NCBI GenBank assembly: GCA_910574635.1
Contig: CAJTCG010000004.1
Span: 124,001 to 188,000 of the forward strand
Origin: Oscillospiraceae bacterium
Lineage (GTDB): Bacteria; Bacillota; Clostridia; Oscillospirales; Oscillospiraceae
Direction of reading: 5' to 3'
Length of the DNA stretch: 64,000 nucleotides
The notes under the pieces were generated by a model. It was given only the letters and a program-made list of their open reading frames with translations. It was not told where the DNA came from and ran no database searches. Below, piece after piece: positions 7,882-17,384 of this stretch; the first letter of the stretch is position 1; the number at the start of each line of letters is the position of its first letter. The position numbers were made by a program, and so were the translations under genes.

Positions 7882-8991
7882 ATGAATCCCATTCGAATCC
7901 TTCATCTAACCCCTCCCGGTTTTAGAGGAATTGATAGCTACATATTTGGCCACTACCGCCATATGGACCAGCAGCGGTTTCGGTTTGATTTTATGACGCA
8001 GAACCTAGAGCTCGAAAATGCGGAGCAATATCAGGATTTTTCCTACAGAGTTTGGACCCTTCCGGTGACAGCAGCGCAGGATCGAAGCGGATTTATCAAA
8101 CGTGTTCGGAAGATTTTACAGGAAGGCTATGATGTTTTGCATCTGCATACCAGCTATTGGACTGGCTTTTTGCTTGAGGAGTTGGCGAAAGAGGCGGGAA
8201 TTCCCAAGGTCATCCTCCATGCCCATTCCACCGCCGTTGATGAGAACGACCCTGAAAAGCGACTTGCGCTTTCCCGGCGGCATGAGGAGATAAAGCGGGC
8301 TTTCTCGCCGGATTTGGCTACCGATTATTGGGCCTGCTCTCGTCTTGCGGCTGATTGGCTGTTCGGCCCCCAGATTCCAAGGGATCGGATTTCCATTATA
8401 AAAAACGCCATTGATGTAGAAAAATATCGGTTCAATATGCAGAAAAGAAGTAAAATTCGAGACCAATTGAACCTTGGAGACGCGTTTGTTTTGGGGACAA
8501 TCGGACGGCTGTCTTATCTAAAGAACCATTCATTTTTGGTTGATCTTTTTTCGAGGTTTCACCAAAAAAATCCGCATACCAAGCTGCTGATTGTGGGAGA
8601 CGGGGAACTGCGAGGAGATTTGTCGAGACAGATTCTTGATAAAAATTTGGAGAGGGACGTTTTGCTGCTTGGGTGGAAGAACGATGTTGAAAACTATTTG
8701 CAGGCAATGGATGTTTTCCTTCTTCCGTCCAGGTTTGAGGGATTAGGTATTGCCGCAGTAGAAGCGGCGGCCTCTGGTTTGCCGTGCATAGTGTCTGATC
8801 AAGTGCCGGAAGAGGTGGCGCTTGTGGGAAATATTTGGCATGAGCAGCTGGATGCGGCTATATGGATTTCTGTATTGGAACAGCTGGCGGGTCAAAGATT
8901 TACCCGGGAGTCTGGGTGCGAAAAAGTACGTATGGCAGGCTATGATATCAAACACCAGGCAAAGGTTCTGGAGGACCTATACCTAATATAG
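7882..8991 (+). CDS. GT4-family glycosyltransferase
   Basis: A 369-residue GT-B glycosyltransferase. The start MNPIRILHLTPPGFRGIDSY is typical for group 1 transferases, and the C-terminal half has FVLGTIGRLSYLKNH, LLIVGDGELR and the donor-binding signature FLLPSRFEGLGIAAVEAAASG with the paired glutamates. An in-frame ATG 78 bases upstream lies inside the previous gene and is less likely. The gene begins five bases after the upstream stop, so it belongs to the same operon. Linkage and sugar unknown. Confidence 0.86.
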   Translation: MNPIRILHLTPPGFRGIDSYIFGHYRHMDQQRFRFDFMTQNLELENAEQYQDFSYRVWTLPVTAAQDRSGFIKRVRKILQEGYDVLHLHTSYWTGFLLEELAKEAGIPKVILHAHSTAVDENDPEKRLALSRRHEEIKRAFSPDLATDYWACSRLAADWLFGPQIPRDRISIIKNAIDVEKYRFNMQKRSKIRDQLNLGDAFVLGTIGRLSYLKNHSFLVDLFSRFHQKNPHTKLLIVGDGELRGDLSRQILDKNLERDVLLLGWKNDVENYLQAMDVFLLPSRFEGLGIAAVEAAASGLPCIVSDQVPEEVALVGNIWHEQLDAAIWISVLEQLAGQRFTRESGCEKVRMAGYDIKHQAKVLEDLYLI

Positions 8992-8996
8992 GGAAA

Positions 8997-9269
8997 GTGA
9001 GAGGTGCGGAGGCTGTGAGACGGATCATACTATTTGGAGCCGGAACATATGGGAAAAGGGCGTTGGATTACTTTGGCCGCGAGAACATAGCCTGTTTTGC
9101 TGATAACGACAAGACGAAGGAGGGACGGCGGATTTTGGACATCCCGGTCATCTCCTTTCAGCAGCTGAGGGAAATACACGGAAATTATGACGTTGTAATT
9201 TCCGTGGGCGTAGAAGCGTCCTTTCCAATCGCTGCGCAGCTTGAAGAGGCAGGGATCCATAACTACTAG
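8997..9269 (+). CDS. Stand-alone Rossmann-like nucleotide-binding domain
   Basis: A 90-residue protein that is only the domain seen at the N termini of the proteins at 5814 and 6762: RRIILFGAGTYGKRALDYF, then CFADNDKTKEG (acidic end of the second strand) and IPVISFQQL. GTG at 8997 is used here; a second GTG at 9015 is also possible, since neither has an ideally spaced ribosome site. In related glycan loci such domains precede a catalytic domain; here nothing is attached and a stop follows at once. It may act in trans or be a truncated gene. Confidence 0.6.
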   Translation: MRGAEAVRRIILFGAGTYGKRALDYFGRENIACFADNDKTKEGRRILDIPVISFQQLREIHGNYDVVISVGVEASFPIAAQLEEAGIHNY

Positions 9270-9284
9270 TTTTTTCTAAAAATT

Positions 9285-10721
9285 TTGGAAGGAGAAAAAA
9301 AGTTTGCCCCAAATCCGGAGCAGAGCTTTTCTGAAAAGGCGCCGGACGGCTGCAAGCGGCTGCTTATGGCGGCGTATTATTTTCCTCCTTTAGGCGGTTC
9401 CGGTGTGTTTCGTTCGATTAAGTTTGCAAAATACCTTCCACAATTCCATTGGTGGCCTACCGTTATTTCAACAGACTGTCCACCTTTAGAAATGAGTTGG
9501 GTGGATGGGAGTCTTGTGCAGGAAATTCCAGCGGGAATGCAGGTTATTCGAATTCCCGACTTAGTGTACACTATGCGCATGAGGTCAATTCCGGAAAATA
9601 TAGAGGCAGCATTAATCAATTTTTTGAAAACGATTCTGCAGTCTGACCAGGAGGCCAGCACAATAGTTAATACCTTATCGCGAACCAAGACAGGCAGGGT
9701 AAAGCTACTCATGTTCCCTTGTCCCGCGCTGTTGTGGGCTTATGAGTCGATACAGTATCTCGAAAAATATGTTGATCTGTCAAAATTTCAAGCAATTTAC
9801 ACAACGTCAGGTCCTTATAGCGCTCACTTGATTGGATTATACCTTAAACAAAAATACGGTATTTCATGGGTGGCGGATTACCGGGATCCATGGACGGATG
9901 CAAGCCAGGAAGTGCTGGGAATTATTAGGTCGAATTATCAGTTGCTTGTTTCGCTGGAGAGAATCTTATTGAAAGAGGCGGATTACAGCATCGCGGTGGA
10001 AGAGCATTTTGCGCAGGCCTATGTTGAGCGTTTCCACATTCCGGCTGAAAAAATTGAGACCATCCCAAACGGATATGATGAAGATGATTTTTCCGGCCTT
10101 TCCGTATCAGAGGAGCAGCCTTCCAAATTTACGATTGTGTACAGTGGATTACTGTATGCAAAGTCTGCGGTTTCTTGCTTTTCGGCGTTTTTGGAGGCGC
10201 TTTGTCAATTAACCGTTGAGGGTAAAGTTGATTTAGATAAAATTCAGCTGCTCATGATCGGAGAAATGACTATCGAGGCCAAAGACCTGCTTCGAAAATA
10301 TGATTTGGATTCCGCATTGATCGAAACGGGTTATCTGTCCCATAGGGAAGCGCTTCAGGCCAATATGCGGGCGAACTTGCTGCTGTCACTTACTGGGGAA
10401 TCGCCGGAGCTGCGCTTTATACACGGCGGTAAGATGTTCGATTACCTAAGGAGCGGGCGGCCCATTTTAGCGATGGTGCCAAAGAACGGAGTTGTAGAAC
10501 GCTTACTTCGTGAAACCGGACATGGAGAAGCGTTTACAAGTATGGAGGTTTCTGGCATAAAAGCGATGATTTTGCGGGAATACCAAGCGTGGCGGCAGGG
10601 CGAAAAGCGTGAGCTGCTCCATTCTCCGCTGATCGAACAATTTGAACGGAAAAACCTGACTAGAAAACTGGCGGAAATTTTGGAGAGGATCGGGCCTAAC
10701 GACTGCGGCGGACGGAAGTGA
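9285..10721 (+). CDS. GT4-like glycosyltransferase
   Basis: A protein of up to 478 residues. The core starts KRLLMAAYYFPPLGGSGVFR, the acceptor-side glycine-rich loop of GT-B enzymes. WVADYRDPWTDAS is typical of transferases acting on lipid-linked or capsular glycans. FTIVYSGLLYAKSA opens the donor domain. The start is uncertain: TTG at 9285 overlaps the ribosome-site sequence GGAAGGAG, and the next ATG at 9366 would cut into the first strand. No conventional start is well placed, so expression level or start may be unusual. Same operon as its neighbours. Confidence 0.78.
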   Translation: MEGEKKFAPNPEQSFSEKAPDGCKRLLMAAYYFPPLGGSGVFRSIKFAKYLPQFHWWPTVISTDCPPLEMSWVDGSLVQEIPAGMQVIRIPDLVYTMRMRSIPENIEAALINFLKTILQSDQEASTIVNTLSRTKTGRVKLLMFPCPALLWAYESIQYLEKYVDLSKFQAIYTTSGPYSAHLIGLYLKQKYGISWVADYRDPWTDASQEVLGIIRSNYQLLVSLERILLKEADYSIAVEEHFAQAYVERFHIPAEKIETIPNGYDEDDFSGLSVSEEQPSKFTIVYSGLLYAKSAVSCFSAFLEALCQLTVEGKVDLDKIQLLMIGEMTIEAKDLLRKYDLDSALIETGYLSHREALQANMRANLLLSLTGESPELRFIHGGKMFDYLRSGRPILAMVPKNGVVERLLRETGHGEAFTSMEVSGIKAMILREYQAWRQGEKRELLHSPLIEQFERKNLTRKLAEILERIGPNDCGGRK

Positions 10722-10724
10722 AAC

Positions 10725-11459
10725 ATGAAATTCACCTATGAGGCATATAAGGCGCTTCTGGCCCTTCTAAAAAAGGGCGGTTACGCATTTCGAAATTATC
10801 ACAATTACGGGGATACCTCCCGCTGCGTCATCCTTCGACACGATATCGATTTCAGTTTAGAGTCAGCGGTCCGATTGGCGGAAGCGGAAAGGAAAGCAGG
10901 AGTAAGCTCCACTTATTTCGTCCTTCTCCGTACGGATTTTTATAATCCGGCCTCCAGAAGAGGGACAGCAGCCCTTCGGCGCATTCAGTCCTTGGGTCAT
11001 GAAATAGGCTTGCATTTTGATGAAAGAGCGTACTTGCCGGAGCTTCTCCCGGACCAGCTGGCGCGAGCGGTGATTGAGGAGAGCGGAATTTTGTCCGCGC
11101 TCCTTGGGACCCCGGTCTCCACTGTCTCCATGCACCGGCCATCGCGATCCACGCTGGAGGGGGAGCTTCTAATTCCGGGAATCGTAAATTCCTATGGAAA
11201 GATATTTTTCCGTGATTTTAAATATCTTTCCGACAGCCGCCGGAGCTGGCAGGAGCCGGTGGAGGATATCGTCCGCTCTGGGGAATATGAACGTCTGCAT
11301 ATCCTGACCCACGCTTTTTGGTATCATGAGAAAGATGAGGACATCTCCCGGACAGCAGGGGATTTCATTCGCTCCGCGAACCGGGAACGGTATCGCCGGA
11401 TGGCGGAGAATATTACGGATATCGAGTCCATTTTTCCGAAAAGCGAGGTTTTTAAATGA
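10725..11459 (+). CDS. NodB-like polysaccharide deacetylase-family protein
   Basis: A 244-residue protein. VILRHDIDFSLESA replaces the usual TFDDG motif with RHDID, as in the deacetylase subfamily found in LPS and capsule loci; EIGLHFDE and STVSMHRPSRS supply further conserved histidines, and HILTHAFWYHEK lies near the C terminus. There is no signal peptide, so it would act in the cytoplasm on an N-acyl sugar or a precursor. It overlaps the following formyltransferase gene by four bases. Deacetylation followed by formylation of the freed amine is a plausible sequence of steps, but inferred. Confidence 0.75.
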   Translation: MKFTYEAYKALLALLKKGGYAFRNYHNYGDTSRCVILRHDIDFSLESAVRLAEAERKAGVSSTYFVLLRTDFYNPASRRGTAALRRIQSLGHEIGLHFDERAYLPELLPDQLARAVIEESGILSALLGTPVSTVSMHRPSRSTLEGELLIPGIVNSYGKIFFRDFKYLSDSRRSWQEPVEDIVRSGEYERLHILTHAFWYHEKDEDISRTAGDFIRSANRERYRRMAENITDIESIFPKSEVFK

Positions 11460-12379
11460 GTATTCATAGCGAGGCTGCTGAAATGGTGAAAAGTAGAATT
11501 TTCCGGAAAGAAACGGAATCAATTATACTGTTTACCTCAACAGCGGATTTCGAATTCCTGTATCGCTATTTGACGGACCAGAAGAATACATGCAGGATTG
11601 TGATTCCGGAAAACCGGTTGGGAACTCCGAAAATACAGGCAATTCAGGATTTTTGTGTCTGCAGCAGAATTGAGATGATGGTCCATCCGAAAGGCGGGAC
11701 AAATCTGGAGGCCTTTCACGAATGGATACGGAAAAGCGGGGCCGCAATTGCGGTTTCCTGGAACTATTCCCAAATCCTCCGGAAAGAGACGCTGGATTTG
11801 TTTCCTAAGGGTGTCTGGAATATGCATGGGGGAAAGATTCCCGAGTATCGAGGCGGCAATGTTTTGCAGTGGGCCATTGTGAACGGGGAAACAGAAGCAG
11901 GCGTCACATGGCACTTGATGGATGAAAAAGTAGACCATGGACAGATTTTAAAGCAGGGGACTGTACCGATTTTAGAAAACGATACGGCTATAGAGGTGTT
12001 TGCTAAAATATCCAGGAAAGGGCTTGAATTGTTTCGCCAATTGTGGGATGAAGCTGTGACAGGCGGAATACAGCCTTATGACGTGGATATGACGGCGGGA
12101 CATTATTGGAAAGCTAGGACGCCTTTGGATGGCATCATCCGTTCTGAGATGACAGGGCGGGAAATCTGGAATCTTTTACGGGCGCAGTGTCCACCTTGGC
12201 CTGCACCGATTCTGGTGCATGAGAACACTGTGTATCGCGTACATAGGATCGCGGATGAACGAGGGGAAGGTATGCTGGAATATGACAGTGGAAGCGGGAA
12301 GATTTTTTTAGAAGTGAGCCGGGAAACCGACCGGGAGTTGGTTCGAAAGATATTGGAAAGGATTGTGGCGCCAATATGA
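11456..12379 (+). CDS. Formyltransferase family protein (Fmt/ArnA-type)
   Basis: A 307-residue protein. WNMHGGKIPEYRGGN contains the Asn and His of the catalytic Asn-His-Asp triad in the form used by sugar N-formyltransferases, and HLMDEKVDHGQILKQ supplies the Asp. The C-terminal third resembles the Fmt_C/ArnA accessory domain. It transfers a formyl group from N10-formyl-tetrahydrofolate to an amino group. The start overlaps the deacetylase stop and the stop overlaps the WbqC start. A second formyltransferase lies three genes downstream. Confidence 0.8.
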   Translation: MSIHSEAAEMVKSRIFRKETESIILFTSTADFEFLYRYLTDQKNTCRIVIPENRLGTPKIQAIQDFCVCSRIEMMVHPKGGTNLEAFHEWIRKSGAAIAVSWNYSQILRKETLDLFPKGVWNMHGGKIPEYRGGNVLQWAIVNGETEAGVTWHLMDEKVDHGQILKQGTVPILENDTAIEVFAKISRKGLELFRQLWDEAVTGGIQPYDVDMTAGHYWKARTPLDGIIRSEMTGREIWNLLRAQCPPWPAPILVHENTVYRVHRIADERGEGMLEYDSGSGKIFLEVSRETDRELVRKILERIVAPI

Positions 12380-13137
12380 AAGCTGCGATCCATCAGCCTC
12401 ACTATTTCCCCTGGCTGGGCTATTTCGATAAGATCGCCAAAGTGGATCGGTTTGTTTTTATGGACGAGGTTCAACTGGAAAATCGGTCCTATATGCTCCG
12501 CAACCGGTTTTTGGGAAAGGATGGAGAACTGACATATTTATCCATCACAGCCTCAAAAAAGGGATATCGGGAGAAAAAATATAATGAAATTCGTACCTTG
12601 GACAATGAGCATTGGCAGAGAAAACATTTGGCGTATTTGAGGGATCTCTACAGTGCCTCGCCATTTCGGGATGAAATTCTGGAGCGCATTATGCCCATAT
12701 TTAGGAAGGACTATGAATTCCTCTTTGATGTAACGAGGGACAGCGTTCTGCTTTGCATGGATCTTTTGGGTATTCAAACAAAAACCACGGCGCAGAGCAG
12801 CCTGGATTGCCGGAGGGACTGCGGGGAAGAGGAAGGTGCGGATGCCCGGCGGTCTAGTGACGTGCTGGCGATCTGCCGGGCAGTTGGCGCGACTGCTTAT
12901 ATGACTGGTGCCGGCGCGTCACTGCGGTTTTTAAATATGGAACAGTTTGCGGCATTAAATATCCCGGTGGTGGTGCAGAGTTATCAATGTCCCCGCTACC
13001 CTCAAATGTTTTCAAGAGAATTCATACCCAATATTTCTGCGCTGGATTTGCTCTTTAACTGCGGGGTAGAGGAGAGCCGCCGTATTTTCTGGGAGAACGT
13101 AGAAAATAGGCGTGAGTTTGATGGAATTGAGGGATAA
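12376..13137 (+). CDS. WbqC family protein
   Basis: A 253-residue protein starting MKAAIHQPHYFPWLGYFDKI, the hallmark IHQPxYxPWxGYF of the WbqC family; FVFMDEVQLENRSYMLRN and the ITASKKG segment also match. WbqC proteins occur next to aminotransferases and formyltransferases in O-antigen and capsule loci and are implicated in sugar modification, but their reaction is not established to my knowledge. The gene overlaps the formyltransferase by four bases and is followed three bases later by the DegT aminotransferase. Confidence 0.88.
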   Translation: MKAAIHQPHYFPWLGYFDKIAKVDRFVFMDEVQLENRSYMLRNRFLGKDGELTYLSITASKKGYREKKYNEIRTLDNEHWQRKHLAYLRDLYSASPFRDEILERIMPIFRKDYEFLFDVTRDSVLLCMDLLGIQTKTTAQSSLDCRRDCGEEEGADARRSSDVLAICRAVGATAYMTGAGASLRFLNMEQFAALNIPVVVQSYQCPRYPQMFSREFIPNISALDLLFNCGVEESRRIFWENVENRREFDGIEG

Positions 13138-13140
13138 CCC

Positions 13141-14271
13141 GTGGAATTTATTGACTTGAAAGCGCAATATCGGGCGTTGAAATCTGAAATTGATGTAAAT
13201 ATACAAAGCGTTTTGGATTCCGCCCAGTTCATCGGCGGGCCATATGTAGCGGAGCTGGAGAAGCGGCTTGCCGCGTTTGTTGGACGCAAACACTGCATCA
13301 CCTGTGCAAATGGAACAGACGCTCTGCAAATCGCTTTTATGTTGGCCGGCGTGGGAAACGGAGACGCGGTGTTTTGCCCGGACGTGACCTTTATCGCCTC
13401 CGTAGAACCGGCAAAAATGTTGGGGGCCGTCCCGGTCTTCTGCGATATTCTGCCGGATACATATTGCCTCAGCCCGGAGAGTTTAGAGCGTCAGATCAAG
13501 GCCGTTCTGGCAGAGGGGAAACGGGCTCCCAAGATAGTGGTTGCTGTGGATATTTTTGGAAACCCCTGTGATTATGACGCCATCGCACCCATCTGTAAAA
13601 AATATGGCCTTACCTTGATCGAGGATGCCGCCCAAAGCTTCGGTGCGTCCTATAAGGGACGGAGGACCTGCTCCTTCGGAGAGATCGCGACCACGTCTTT
13701 TTTCCCCGCCAAGCCCTTGGGTTGTTACGGTGACGGAGGCGCAATTTTTGTCGATGACGACGAGACGGAGGCGCTGATTCGCTCTCTCTGCGTTCACGGC
13801 AAGAGTACCAGAGGGAAATACGACAATGAGAGGATTGGTATAAACTCCCGGCTGGATGCGATTCAAGCCGCGATTCTCCTTCCGAAGCTCAAGGCTTTGG
13901 CGGATTATGAGCTGAACGCTCGCCAGACCGCAGCGGAGCGATATAGCGCCGCATTTGCCGGGAAATTTGTTACGCCTGTCATAACGGAGGGCGGTGTATC
14001 CGCGTGGGCGCAGTACGCGCTGCTGGCAGACGATCCTGCCCGGCGGGACAGGATCGTCGCCCGCCTGACAGAAAAGAAGATCCCAAATATGATTTACTAT
14101 CCAAAGCCTCAGCACGCTTTGCCGGTGTTTCTGAATGAGCCGTGCTACGGGGAAACCTTCCCCCACGCAAATGATTACTGCGCCCGGACCTTTTCCCTGC
14201 CGATACATCCCTATTTGGAAGAGTTTGAACAGCGGGAAATCATTGAAGCAGTATTGGAGGCGGTGACATGA
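13141..14271 (+). CDS. DegT/DnrJ/EryC1/StrS-family sugar aminotransferase
   Basis: A 376-residue PLP enzyme with a GTG start. ALQIAFMLAGVG, EDAAQSFGASYKG and SFFPAKPLGCYGDGGAIF are the family's cofactor segments; the lysine in FFPAKPLG is the Schiff-base lysine. VDIFGNPCDYD and HGKSTRGKY (substrate side) are also recognisable. It aminates a keto-sugar nucleotide. Together with the UDP-sugar dehydrogenase and the Gfo/Idh oxidoreductase downstream it resembles the WbpABE route to a diamino uronic acid (WbpE being the DegT member), although an acetyltransferase is replaced here by formyltransferases. Confidence 0.88.
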   Translation: MEFIDLKAQYRALKSEIDVNIQSVLDSAQFIGGPYVAELEKRLAAFVGRKHCITCANGTDALQIAFMLAGVGNGDAVFCPDVTFIASVEPAKMLGAVPVFCDILPDTYCLSPESLERQIKAVLAEGKRAPKIVVAVDIFGNPCDYDAIAPICKKYGLTLIEDAAQSFGASYKGRRTCSFGEIATTSFFPAKPLGCYGDGGAIFVDDDETEALIRSLCVHGKSTRGKYDNERIGINSRLDAIQAAILLPKLKALADYELNARQTAAERYSAAFAGKFVTPVITEGGVSAWAQYALLADDPARRDRIVARLTEKKIPNMIYYPKPQHALPVFLNEPCYGETFPHANDYCARTFSLPIHPYLEEFEQREIIEAVLEAVT

Positions 14272-14948
14272 AAACGCTTGGGATCATCACTTACAATATG
14301 CGTCACTTGAAAACGGAGCAGATTCTTCTCCAACTGGCGGGCAGATATAATATGCGAGTATATGCCCTTCCCTATGTTCAACGCCCGGTCCGAACGGTGC
14401 TCTTCCAACATCGCCCGGAGCAATCGATTGCGGCTCATCCCCGGGATATCTGCGAGCGGTACGAATTGCCATACATCCAGGTGGAGAATGACACACAGAT
14501 CGATAACCACTGCGAGCTGTACTTGATCACCGGCGCGGGAATTTTATCGGCAGAATGCCTTAGCGGCAAACGGATTCTGAACGGCCATCCTGGGGTGATT
14601 CCCGCTGCAAGAGGGCTAGATGCCTTTAAGTGGAGCGTATATAATATGCTTCCCTTGGGTGTCACCCTGCACTATATTGACGAACATGTCGACGCTGGGG
14701 AAGTAGTCTCCATTGTTCCCACGCCGGTGTTTCCTTCTGATACGTTGGAGATTCTCGCACGCCGCCACTACGAAAATGAGATAAAGCTGCTTGTACGATT
14801 TGAGGAATATTTACACTGTCCTCAAAATCCCTTCGCAAACGTTTCTCAAGGCGAAAGTACGCGCCGTATGAAGGCGGAGCAGGAGCAGGAGCTGCCGAAG
14901 CGGTTTGAGCTTTACAAGAAGCGGTTGTCCTTCAAGGAGAGCGATTGA
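14268..14948 (+). CDS. Short formyltransferase-family protein
   Basis: A 226-residue protein with the formyltransferase core only. LNGHPGVIPAARGLDAFKW carries the Asn and His of the active site and HYIDEHVDAGEVVSI the Asp. The N-terminal THF-binding part is divergent and there is no C-terminal OB domain. It overlaps the aminotransferase stop by four bases, so it probably formylates the amino sugar that enzyme makes. Compared with the first formyltransferase of the locus it is shorter and not closely similar, so they are not a recent duplication. Confidence 0.75.
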   Translation: MKTLGIITYNMRHLKTEQILLQLAGRYNMRVYALPYVQRPVRTVLFQHRPEQSIAAHPRDICERYELPYIQVENDTQIDNHCELYLITGAGILSAECLSGKRILNGHPGVIPAARGLDAFKWSVYNMLPLGVTLHYIDEHVDAGEVVSIVPTPVFPSDTLEILARRHYENEIKLLVRFEEYLHCPQNPFANVSQGESTRRMKAEQEQELPKRFELYKKRLSFKESD

Positions 14949-14949
14949 C

Positions 14950-16269
14950 ATGGGCATTAAAAAAGAACTCATTGCAAAAATTCAAAACAAGACTCTGGTC
15001 ATGGGCGTCTGCGGCCTAGGCTACGTGGGTCTCCCTTTAGCGGTGGATAAGGCCAAACACGGCTTTAAGACAATTGGGTTTGATGTCCAGCGGGAAAAGG
15101 TTGATATGGTGAATGCCGGTCAAAATTACATCGGCGATGTGGTTGACGCGGACTTAGCGGCGTTGGTAAAGACCGGGCTGTTGCGCGCCACTTCGGACTT
15201 CAGCTTCATCAAGAGCGTAGACTTTATTGCAATCTGTGTTCCGACACCTCTGGATAAACACCAGCAGCCGGACATTAGTCATGTGCGGAATTCTGTCATC
15301 GCCATCGCGAAGAATCTGCACCGGGGAATGATGGTGGTGCTGGAATCCACCACCTATCCCGGAACGACGGAGGAACTGGTCAAGCCCCTTTTGGAGGAGG
15401 GGTCCGGACTGAAATGCGGCGAGGATTTTTACCTGGGTTTTTCTCCGGAACGGGTGGATCCGGGAAACCTGGTTTACAAAACCAGCAATACACCCAAGGT
15501 GGTAGGTGCAGTTGGGCCGGACGCCACAGAAGTAATCGCCATGGTCTACCGTGCGATTTTGGATGGCGAGGTTCATACCGTTTCTTCTCCGGCGGTGGCG
15601 GAGATGGAAAAGATCTTGGAGAATACCTACCGCAATGTCAACATTGGCTTGGTGAACGAGCTGGCCATGCTTTGCCATAGAATGGGGATCAATATCTGGG
15701 AAGTGATTGATGCGGCTAAGACAAAACCCTATGGCTTCCAGGCGTTCTATCCCGGTCCCGGGCTGGGTGGACATTGTATTCCGCTGGACCCGTATTATCT
15801 TAGCTGGAAGGCGAGGGAGTACGGTTTTCACACTTCTATGATCGAAAGTTCCATGATGATTAATGACCGGATGCCGGAATATACCGTAGAGCGTGCGGGG
15901 AGAATTCTCAATCGTCTGAAGAAATCGCTGAATGGAGCGCGTGTGCTGCTGCTGGGCGTGGCATATAAGCAGGACATTGCTGACTACCGGGAGAGTCCCG
16001 CCCTTCGCGTGATGGAGGAGTTTCAGCGCGGCGGAGCAAAGACGGAATATTACGATCCGTTTGTCCCCCGCTGCCGCTATCAGGGACAATGGTATAGCAG
16101 CCTTTCGGAGCTTACGCCGAAAGTCATTGGGGGATTTGATATAGTGGTAGTTACGACAGCTCATACTGGCGTAGATTATGCGATGGTGTCAGAGGCTGGT
16201 GTGCCAGTGTTTGATTGCAAAAATGTGATGAAAGATCTTGTGAATAGAAGCAATATTGAGGTTTTATAG
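14950..16269 (+). CDS. UDP-N-acetylhexosamine/UDP-sugar 6-dehydrogenase (WbpA/WecC-like)
   Basis: A 439-residue enzyme. VCGLGYVGLPLA is the NAD-binding loop, ESTTYPGTTEE and NTYRNVNIGLVNELAMLC are central helices, and GPGLGGHCIPLDPYYL contains the catalytic cysteine. LLGVAYKQDIADYRESPA starts the C-terminal UDP-binding domain. It oxidises C6 of a UDP-hexosamine to a uronic acid in two NAD-dependent steps. ATG at 14950 is preferred to an in-frame start inside the preceding gene. Within this locus it probably provides the uronic acid amidated by the asparagine-synthase-like protein two genes on. Confidence 0.9.
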   Translation: MGIKKELIAKIQNKTLVMGVCGLGYVGLPLAVDKAKHGFKTIGFDVQREKVDMVNAGQNYIGDVVDADLAALVKTGLLRATSDFSFIKSVDFIAICVPTPLDKHQQPDISHVRNSVIAIAKNLHRGMMVVLESTTYPGTTEELVKPLLEEGSGLKCGEDFYLGFSPERVDPGNLVYKTSNTPKVVGAVGPDATEVIAMVYRAILDGEVHTVSSPAVAEMEKILENTYRNVNIGLVNELAMLCHRMGINIWEVIDAAKTKPYGFQAFYPGPGLGGHCIPLDPYYLSWKAREYGFHTSMIESSMMINDRMPEYTVERAGRILNRLKKSLNGARVLLLGVAYKQDIADYRESPALRVMEEFQRGGAKTEYYDPFVPRCRYQGQWYSSLSELTPKVIGGFDIVVVTTAHTGVDYAMVSEAGVPVFDCKNVMKDLVNRSNIEVL

Positions 16270-16279
16270 GAGCAGGACC

Positions 16280-17365
16280 ATGAAATATGCACTTATTGGC
16301 TGCGGCCGCATTGCGGTGAATCATATTAGAGCGGCAATCAATAATCATTTGCAGATTGTCGCCGTATGCGATATAAAGCCGGAAGCAATGGAAATACTGC
16401 TGGAAAAGTTTGGATTGGAAACGGATTCTTCCATCAAACGATATACGGATTATCAAACGATGCTGACAGAAAGCGAAGTGGAGTTAGCTGCAATTGCGAC
16501 TGAAAGCGGGCTGCATGCGCAGATCGCGCTGCATTGTATGGATCATAACGTTCCTGTCATTATCGAAAAGCCGATAGCAATGTCCATATCGGACGCGGAG
16601 AAAATTATCCGCAAGAGCGAGGAGAAAAAGGTAAAGGTTTGTGCCTGCCATCAAAACCGGTTTAATATCGCTGTACAGGAAACGCGCAGAGCGTTGGAAG
16701 CAGGGCGCTTTGGCCGTTTGTCCCATGGTTCCGTTCATGTCCGTTGGAACCGGAACCAGAACTATTACGTTCAGGCCCCTTGGCGGGGCACTTGGGCTCA
16801 AGACGGCGGTTGCTTGATGAACCAGTGCATCCATGGCATTGACTTGCTGCGCTGGATGATGGGTGATGAGGTGGAAGAGGTCTATGGCGTTACCCGCCGG
16901 CAATTTCATGATTACCTGGAATGTGAGGACGTCGGCATGGCCGTCGTGAAGTTCAAAAACGGAGCGATTGGAACCATTGAGGGAACTACCAACGTCTATC
17001 CCCAAAATTTGGAAGAGACCTTATATCTTTTTGGAGAAACTGGCACGGTTAAGCTGGGGGGGCGGTCTGCAAATAATATCGATGTGTGGGACTTTGCGGA
17101 CATGGACGATTCCGACGAGAAAAACATAGGACTGAAAGAAAGGACAAGCAACGTTTATGGCAACGGTCACACCAGCCTATACGCCGATATGATTGATGCA
17201 ATTCAAAGGGACCGCAAGCCCTATGTGGATGCTGTCGCGGGAAGGAACGCATTGGAAATGGTTTTGGCCGTTTATCAGTCCGCCGCGGTTGGAATGCCTG
17301 TGAAATTACCGCTGAAGGATATAGCAAGTACAGATTTTATCGGAAGGTTTTCTCAAAATTTTTAA
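16280..17365 (+). CDS. Gfo/Idh/MocA-family oxidoreductase (WbpB/WlbA-like)
   Basis: A 361-residue NAD-dependent oxidoreductase. YALIGCGRIAVNHIRAAI is the Rossmann loop, EKPIAMSISDAE carries the lysine-proline motif of the active site, and NQCIHGIDLLRWMMG holds the conserved histidine. Start ATG at 16280 follows AGGAGCAGGACC. The family includes WlbA/WbpB, which oxidise C3 of a UDP-uronic acid before a DegT enzyme aminates it; the presence of both partners here makes that the leading role. Confidence 0.87.
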   Translation: MKYALIGCGRIAVNHIRAAINNHLQIVAVCDIKPEAMEILLEKFGLETDSSIKRYTDYQTMLTESEVELAAIATESGLHAQIALHCMDHNVPVIIEKPIAMSISDAEKIIRKSEEKKVKVCACHQNRFNIAVQETRRALEAGRFGRLSHGSVHVRWNRNQNYYVQAPWRGTWAQDGGCLMNQCIHGIDLLRWMMGDEVEEVYGVTRRQFHDYLECEDVGMAVVKFKNGAIGTIEGTTNVYPQNLEETLYLFGETGTVKLGGRSANNIDVWDFADMDDSDEKNIGLKERTSNVYGNGHTSLYADMIDAIQRDRKPYVDAVAGRNALEMVLAVYQSAAVGMPVKLPLKDIASTDFIGRFSQNF

Positions 17366-17384
17366 TAGGGGGATAAAGAGAGCT

